Program-made: the position numbers and the translations under genes
Origin: JBLHKW01 sp047618565
GTDB lineage: Bacteria > Planctomycetota > UBA1135 > GCA-002686595
Direction: 5' to 3'
DNA length: 6,460 nt
Assembly (NCBI GenBank): GCA_047618565.1
Contig: JBLHKW010000219.1
Span: 1-6,460, forward strand
In this document: positions 1-5,300 of the stretch, piece by piece
Position numbering within the stretch: the stretch's first letter is position 1
Layout of the letters: each line of letters opens with the position of its first letter
The notes under the pieces: model-generated
The model's database searches: none
The model's input: only the letters and a program-made list of their open reading frames with translations
Told to the model about the DNA's origin: nothing

Positions 1-340
1 CACCGTGCCCGTCATGGATGCCCGCGATGTAGCGTGTGAGTCCGCGCAAGAACCCGCGATCTCCGGGCTCGGACTCGCAGATGGCGATCGCCTCGCGCTC
101 CAGTTTCTCGAGGTCCAGGCCCTGCTCTTCGCGCAATTCCAGCCAGGACCACTTCTCGCGCAGCAGCCACGTCAGGTGCCGGTAATCATCCGCGTAGGGC
201 TCTCCGGTAGGCTCCGGGGCGGGCGTTTCAGGAGGCGCGGTGGCTTCGAGTAACGCGGGCCAACCGCAGTAGCCGAGGGATGCGGATGCGCACAGCAGAA
301 GCGCCCAGAAGACGAGAGTCTGGGTTCGAGTGGAGATCAT
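1..340 (-). CDS. S41-family (C-terminal-processing type) peptidase, N-terminal part only
   Basis: The frame is open from ATG at 340-338 to the left edge (113 codons plus one base, no stop), so only the N-terminus is present. Residues 1-22 look like an export signal: a short Arg-containing head, a hydrophobic core (LVFWALLLCASA), then small residues. C25 follows Gly-Tyr, so there is no proper lipobox, and a periplasmic or secreted form is more likely than a lipoprotein. A Pro/Glu/Thr-rich linker covers about residues 33-50. Residues 51-113 resemble the helical region that precedes the core in S41 peptidases: a DDYRHLTWLLREKWSWLEL stretch, a 'GLDLEKLEREA' segment, and IAGIHDGHG, which matches the family's L-x-DGH motif. 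Family knowledge: S41 enzymes are serine endoproteases with a Ser/Lys catalytic pair; those residues would lie beyond the edge. No in-frame start exists just upstream. GGAG ends only 2 nt before the ATG, too close for a normal ribosome site. The family call is fairly firm; the substrate is unknown. Confidence 0.78.
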   Translation of the reverse strand, partial: MISTRTQTLVFWALLLCASASLGYCGWPALLEATAPPETPAPEPTGEPYADDYRHLTWLLREKWSWLELREEQGLDLEKLEREAIAICESEPGDRGFLRGLTRYIAGIHDGHG

Positions 341-346
341 CGCTCC

Positions 347-374
347 ATCGTAGTTGGACTCCGCGGCAGGGCAA
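347..374 (-). promoter_or_regulatory. Candidate promoter of the S41 peptidase gene (possibly leaderless)
   Basis: Read on the minus strand, TTGCCC (374-369) and TACGAT (352-347) form a sigma70-like pair, each with 4 of 6 consensus bases, separated by 16 bp. The -10 box ends 6 nt before the A of the ATG at 340, so the predicted transcript would begin at or next to the start codon. This is inferred from motifs only, and both boxes are weak. Confidence 0.3.
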
Positions 375-390
375 CCGCAGCGAGCATCTC

Positions 391-438
391 GGCATCCGTA
401 TCGGTCAGGCAGTCCGATGATAAAGTGTACCGGATGCC
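391..438. repeat. Nested inverted repeat in the divergent intergenic region
   Basis: A perfect 8-bp inverted repeat, GGCATCCG (391-398) and CGGATGCC (431-438), encloses a second one, ATCGG (400-404) and CCGAT (414-418), with a 9-nt loop. The outer arms can be extended to GGCATCCG-TA against TACCGGATGCC with a single bulged base. The unpaired 3' side (419-430) is AT-rich for this DNA (GATAAAGTGTAC). The element sits between two divergent start codons, about 50 nt from each. An operator for a dimeric regulator, or an RNA or cruciform structure, are both possible. It lacks a T-run and is not next to a gene end, so it is not a terminator. Confidence 0.45.
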
Positions 439-469
439 GCCACAGGGTCGGGCTCCGCTCCTGACGATC

Positions 470-478
470 TGCTAGAAT
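470..478 (+). promoter_or_regulatory. Candidate extended -10 promoter of the FapA-like gene (possibly leaderless)
   Basis: TGCTAGAAT has the extended -10 form TGnTATAAT with one mismatch. No convincing -35 box lies at the usual distance, which is tolerated by extended -10 promoters. Exactly 7 nt (479-485) separate the box from the GTG at 486, so the expected start of transcription coincides with the start codon. No Shine-Dalgarno sequence lies between them, which agrees with a leaderless message. Confidence 0.4.
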
Positions 479-485
479 ACCGGCC

Positions 486-1847
486 GTGGGAGCGCTTCGC
501 ATCGACACCGATCGTTTGCATGCTCATCTGGTGCTCGACAGCTCGGCGGTGCCTGCCGTCGTTGCTGCCGAACTGGATGAGCTCGGCGTGGTGTTCGGTC
601 TGGACCAGGTGGCGCTCGACCGGGCCATCGCCGATGGCACCGATGGCGAGCCGGTCTGCATCGCATCCGGTACTGCGCCCGTGCCCGGCCGTGCCACACG
701 GGTCGAGCTCGACTTTGATCCGGAACAGCGCATCGGCACCCTGGACGCGGATTCGCAACAGGTCGACTATCGCGAGCGCGGTGGACTGCACAGCGTCGAG
801 GTCGGTGACCGATTGGGCATCTGGTATCCAGCTGAGACGGGCGTTCCCGGGACCGGCGTGGATGGTGAGCCCATCGAACCGACTTCACCGAGCGCTGCAG
901 GGGTCAGCGTGGGCAGCGGCATCCGCTGTGATCCAGGGGCCGACGACACCCTGGTCCTTTTCGCCGAGCTGGCCGGGGTCGTCCGGGTCGCGAGTGATGG
1001 CACGCTCAAGGTCAGTGATCTGCTCGAGATACAGGGCGATGTGGACCTCTCGATCGGGAACATCGACGTGCAGGGCAGTGTGCATGTCAAGGGCACCGTG
1101 CGCAGTGGGTTCAGTGTCCACGCGCGCCAGGACATCGATGTGGACGGGATGGTGGAGGACGCCGATGTCAGTGCGGGCGATTCCCTGCGAGTGCGCATGG
1201 GCGTGGTCGCGGGTCAGGACGGCGTGGTCAACGCGAGGTCGCAGATCCGGGCAAAGTACTTCCAGAACGCGACTGTGCGCTGTCGCGGCGACGTGATCCT
1301 CGAGGCGGACACGAACAGTGCGATCGAATCCGGCGGGACGATCCTGGCGCGCGAGGGAGGTGGTCGGATGCGCGGCGGAACTTACACCGCCGCCACCGGA
1401 CTCTGGGCGCTCGAGCTCGGGTCAGCGCTGGGCGCAGAAACCCATGTGCGGGTCGGCAAGAATTCAGAGCTGGCGCGAGAAATGGCACGAGCATGCAGCG
1501 AACAGGCGCTCCTCGCGGGCAAGTTCAAGAAGCTCCAGCGCAAGTGCGGGCTCGATAACGTCAAGCGCGTCGGCGGTTCCCTGACCCGCCTGCAAGCGAC
1601 TGCGGTGCGCGCCGCGATGAAGGCACGACGCGACATGCAAAAGCGCATAACCCTCGTCGAGCACCGCAAGCGAACGATCGAGGCAGCCATGGCTTCCGGC
1701 CCGGCTCCCTTCGTACGCGTGGAGAAGCAGGTCCATGCAGGCGTGCAAATCCAGATCGGCGATGCCGTTCTTTCGATCGATCGCACACGAGCCGGGGGCA
1801 TCTTCCGAAGGGATGCCGAGACCGGGGAGATCACCTCCGGATCCTGA
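486..1847 (+). CDS. FapA-like DUF342 protein (flagellar assembly protein A family)
   Basis: A 453-residue protein with no signal peptide or membrane segment, so probably cytoplasmic. GTG at 486 is the only usable start: the next in-frame codon of interest upstream is a stop at 462-464. Residues 1-100 form an N-terminal domain ending with the family-type 'A-x-G-x-x-P-x-P-G' segment (about 60-69). Residues 105-131 hold G-V-P-G-T-G-V-D-G-E-P-I, the classic 'G-x-x-G-x-x-V-x-G-x-x-I' turn. Residues about 165-325 are the beta-helical core, with short repeating strands such as GDVDLSIGNIDVQGSVHVKG, GFSVHARQDIDVDGMVEDA and RAKYFQNATVRCRGDV. Residues about 326-402 are charged and helical (coiled coil likely), and residues 408-448 return to beta structure, as in FapA proteins. 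Family knowledge: Vibrio FapA links sugar-PTS status to flagellar assembly, but many homologues have no known role. No flagellar gene is visible here. At 453 residues it is at the short end for the family. The family is well supported; a flagellar role is not. Confidence 0.85.
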   Translation: MGALRIDTDRLHAHLVLDSSAVPAVVAAELDELGVVFGLDQVALDRAIADGTDGEPVCIASGTAPVPGRATRVELDFDPEQRIGTLDADSQQVDYRERGGLHSVEVGDRLGIWYPAETGVPGTGVDGEPIEPTSPSAAGVSVGSGIRCDPGADDTLVLFAELAGVVRVASDGTLKVSDLLEIQGDVDLSIGNIDVQGSVHVKGTVRSGFSVHARQDIDVDGMVEDADVSAGDSLRVRMGVVAGQDGVVNARSQIRAKYFQNATVRCRGDVILEADTNSAIESGGTILAREGGGRMRGGTYTAATGLWALELGSALGAETHVRVGKNSELAREMARACSEQALLAGKFKKLQRKCGLDNVKRVGGSLTRLQATAVRAAMKARRDMQKRITLVEHRKRTIEAAMASGPAPFVRVEKQVHAGVQIQIGDAVLSIDRTRAGGIFRRDAETGEITSGS

Positions 1848-1896
1848 GCGCCGAGGGGATTCCATCGCACCCGCACATTCACCGAATCACGAAGTT

Positions 1897-1904
1897 AAGG
1901 AAGG
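1897..1904 (+). promoter_or_regulatory. Ribosome binding site of the CBS-domain gene
   Basis: AAGGAAGG lies 7 nt before ATG 1912, a strong purine-rich Shine-Dalgarno at good spacing. It fixes the start at 1912 rather than at the in-frame ATG at 1735, which lies inside the upstream gene and would add 59 residues of low-complexity, non-CBS sequence. It contrasts with the two other starts in the window, which have no usable site. Confidence 0.8.
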
Positions 1905-1911
1905 CCATTAC

Positions 1912-2322
1912 ATGAAGACATTCCGGGACATCCCCGTGGAGGAGCTGATGATGCGCGAGGTGCGCACGGTGCTGCCCACCAGCCTGCTCACGAGCGCGGC
2001 TCAGACGATGCGCGACGAGAACATCACGTGCTTGATCGTCGACCTGAAGGACCCCGCGCGCGGTCTGGGCATCATCACCCAGAAGGACATGATCGGCTAC
2101 CTCTTCGATGAGGCCATTTCCCTGGAATCGACGATGGTCGAAGACGCCATGACCAGCCCGACTATCACGCTCGCACCCGAATGGAGCCTGGAGACGGCGG
2201 TCTCCGTCATGAGCATGGTGGGTGTCCGGCGCGCGCCCGTGGTCAAGGACGGCAAGCTCGTGGGCCTGCTGAGCTACACGGACGTGTTCCGGTACATTCT
2301 CTCGAGCAGTTCGGAGGACTGA
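1912..2322 (+). CDS. Stand-alone two-CBS-domain protein (putative adenine-nucleotide sensor)
   Basis: A 136-residue protein consisting of little more than one CBS pair (Bateman module). CBS1 covers about residues 11-68: a 'V-x-x-V-L-P-T' entry strand, the helix SAAQTMRDENITCLIVD, and the exit G-I-I-T56-Q-K-D59. CBS2 covers about 77-133: VEDAMTSPTITLAPEWSLETA, MVGVRRAPVVKDGKLVGLLS and S121-Y-T-D124. Both copies keep the S/T-x-x-D pair that in this superfamily contacts the ribose of AMP, ATP or SAM, so ligand binding is plausible. No catalytic or DNA-binding domain is fused to it, so it would act by binding a partner. It is soluble and probably dimeric. It starts 64 nt after the FapA-like stop with no terminator or clear promoter between, which suggests co-transcription. 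Its stop is 4 nt from the stop of the convergent surface-protein gene. The family call is firm; ligand and partner are unknown. Confidence 0.9.
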   Translation: MKTFRDIPVEELMMREVRTVLPTSLLTSAAQTMRDENITCLIVDLKDPARGLGIITQKDMIGYLFDEAISLESTMVEDAMTSPTITLAPEWSLETAVSVMSMVGVRRAPVVKDGKLVGLLSYTDVFRYILSSSSED

Positions 2323-2326
2323 GGAG

Positions 2327-5300
2327 CTATTGAATCGATCCGGTTGCGCCCAGCCCGCTCGGCTGTTCACCAGCGAGTTGCACACCACCCGCGGAAAGAG
2401 TGCCGGTGGAGAGGTCCAGCAAGAACGTGGCGATGCCCGGTCCGCCAGAGTCGCTGGCGTGCACAAAGCGGCCGGTGGGGTCGACCGAGAGCGAACCGAG
2501 GGAAGTACCCACGGTCGTCGGTGAGCCGGGAACGGCGACCGGAGTGCCGTTGGCCGGCGAGATCTCGTAGACCGAGATGTCGCCCGAACTGCGGTTTCCG
2601 ACGAGCAAGAACTCTCCGCCCGGAGTGATCGCCACCGGACCCGGGAGGCTGCCCGTCGGCGTGGCAGCGACGGGAGTCAGGTTGCCGGTCGCCGCGTCGA
2701 TGTCGAAGGCCATGACGCTCGTCGATCCACCGTTGGTCACGTAAAGGAAGCGACCAGACGGATGCACCGCGAGACTGGCCGGAGTGAGGCCTCCGGAGGG
2801 GACGCTCGGAACGCTCGTCGGGCTGAGCGTGCCCGTGTCGGCGTCGATCTCGTAGCTGGCCAGGCTGTTGGTGGTGCGCTCGATCACGTAGATGAACCGG
2901 CCCGTGGGGTCGCCCGCGACCGTGCCGGGCAAGGTCCCCGTCGCGATCGGTGCTGCGATCTGCGCCAGGTCGCCGGTGAGGGGATTGACACTCAGCATCG
3001 AGAGCGTGTCGTCGAGACTGTTGGAGACATAGAGGAAGCGCCCCGAGCCATCGAGCGCGAGGCCCGCCGGGCGGGTCCCGACCGGATGGGCGCCGATCAC
3101 CGTCGGCTGCCCGCTGACGGCGCCGAGTTGAAGACGTGTGACGGTCTCGTTGATTTCGCTCACGACGAAAGCGAAGGCGGCGTCGGGCATGATGGCCAGG
3201 CCCTGGGGCAATGCCCCGATGGCGGCCGCCGGGCCGTTGGCGGCGAGGTCGCCCGTACTGTCGTCGATCGTATAGCTTGCGACCGTCACGCTGAAACTGT
3301 TCACGGCGTACAGGAAGCGCGACGTGCGTTGCACTCCGCTGCCATCCGCGCCGATCGCGATTGCTGTCGCGCCGGGTCGTACGCGCTGCCGCTGACCGGG
3401 CGCCGGGGCGCCACTGATCAGGTCCAGGTCAAAGGCCTGGACCTCTCCGGACTGCGCACTGCTGAGATAGAGCACGTTGCCGGACGGATCGATCTCCAGG
3501 TTTGAGGGAATGGCAACGAGGTCGAGCGGCGCCGCAGCCTGGGCCAGGTCTCCAGCCGTGATGCTGAACGCACGCAGCCGGCTATCCCCGTCCGAGGCTG
3601 CGTAAAGGAAGCGGCCGTCGGGCCCTGCGAGCGGCCGCACGGCGCCCGTACCCGCCGCGATCGGGGTCATTGGATTGAGTGCGCCGGTGCTGGCATCGAT
3701 CGCGTAGGGCGTGACGAGGGCGTCCGTTCCCACGTAGATGTAGAGGCCTGAGGGGTGGGCAGCGAGGCCGGTTGGAGCGGCTCCCAGCGCCAGGGCAACT
3801 CCCGCGGAGAGCGCGCCGGACACGGGATTGATCTGATAGGTCCAGACTTCGTTGGAGCCCGGGTCGGACGCGTACAGGAAGCGGCCCGAGGGGTCCGCGA
3901 CGAGTGTGTCGGGCGCGCTGCCGGCATTGCTCGTCGAGGCGGGTGTGAGCGTGCCGAGTGCGGAGTCGATCCGGAAGGAGTCGACGCGGTTCGAGCCACG
4001 GCTGGCCACGAACAGGAAATCGCTGGAGGGGTGCATGGCCAGCGCGACCGCTTCCGCGCCAACCGGCGTGTCACCCAGCGCCGCCAGGGCGCCATCGGTC
4101 GGGTCGACACTGAAGGCGGAAACGTTGTTCGATGCGCGGTTGGCAACGTAGACGAAGCGCGAGTCGTAACGGACGGCCAGCGCGACCGGCTCGCTCCCGG
4201 TGAGGCCGTAACCGGCGGAGCGCAGCGCTCCGTCGCCGTCCTCGACGTGGAGCACACTCAGGGTATCGTCGCCGGCGTTCGCGACGAATGCCAGGCGCGC
4301 TGCTGTGCGCTGGCTGCGCTTGAGCACGGTCGTCGCGATGACGTTGGTCGCATTGCCGGCGCTGTCGACCGCCGCGACCGAGAGCTCGAGGCTGCCGTCG
4401 GCGAGCGAGCTCAAGTCGAACCCGTTGACCGTGGTCTGCGCCGTGCTGAAGGGCGCGGAGGCGACCGTCACGACTCCATCCGTGAAGCGCACGATGGCCG
4501 TTTCGAGGCCCGTCACATCCGAGCCCCAGGTGATCTCAACCGAGACCGCGCTGGCCTCGAAGGCCGTGACCGTGTCGAGCGCGCTGGCGACCGTCGGCAG
4601 GACAGCGGCTGCATCGGCCACGGGCGCCATGGTGTCTTTCAGTGCGCTCGTTCCGGGATTGTCGATCTCGTTGCCGGCGCCGTCGACAAGGTGTACGGCC
4701 ACGCTGATCGGGCCGTCGGACAGGCTGCTGGTGTCGATGCCGGAGAAATTGAGCACGCCGCCGCCGGCCGGCGCCGTCAGCGCGCCCGAGGCGACCGTCG
4801 GGTTGGCGCCGTCGCGCAGGGAGACCGTCACCTGTTCATCGCCGACCGTGGAAGCGGGCAGGGAGACCTGAACCTGCACGGCGTCTTGCGACGCGAGGTT
4901 GATCGTGTCCGCGTCGTTGTCGGCTCCCGCACTGATTCCGGACGAATCCGGGGCCGGCGGAAGCAGCGTGTCCTTGAGCGCGGACGTACCCGCGTAGCTA
5001 TCCTGGTTCTGGTTCAGGTCCGTCACCTCGACCAGGAGGCCCAGTGACCCATCGAGAAGTCCGCTCACATCGAGCCCCACGAAGCTGAGCAGCCCACCGC
5101 CGAGCGGCGCCGTGAGCGATGCAGATGCGACGGGCATACCCTGGCTATCGGTGATGCGCACGAGTACCTGTTCCGTGCCATCGTAGGTCGCGGGCAACTC
5201 TACCTCGACCTTGACCGCTGCTACCGAGGCGAGATTGACCGTGTCGATCCCGTTGTCTGCGCCGGCCGCAACGTGTGTGGCTATTGGTGCACCCGGCACC

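Noticed and set aside
5..253. An 82-codon plus-strand open frame at the left edge
   Set aside because: It overlaps the S41 peptidase on the opposite strand, which has a signal peptide and the DGH motif; the plus frame is low-complexity.
1735..1911. Upstream in-frame start giving a 195-residue CBS protein
   Set aside because: The extra 59 residues overlap the FapA-like gene, show no CBS similarity, and the start lacks a ribosome site, while ATG 1912 has AAGGAAGG at 7 nt.
2307..2321. CAGT...ACTG hairpin as a terminator of the CBS gene
   Set aside because: Only a 4-bp stem, inside the coding sequence, with no T-run on either strand.
2762..3505. A 247-codon plus-strand open frame
   Set aside because: Antisense to propeller repeats; its composition mirrors the repeat DNA and it shows no recognisable fold or ribosome site.
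2327..4303. Short repeated DNA such as the 'aggaagcg' blocks as a CRISPR or mobile repeat
   Set aside because: The repeats recur at about 138-bp spacing and encode the R-F-L-Y strand of each propeller blade; they are protein-level repeats with diverged DNA.
3755..5047. A 430-codon plus-strand open frame
   Set aside because: It lies entirely antisense to the surface-protein gene and encodes Arg/Gly/Asp-rich sequence without domains; such long shadow frames are common opposite GC-rich genes. The minus frame has clear repeats across the same bases.
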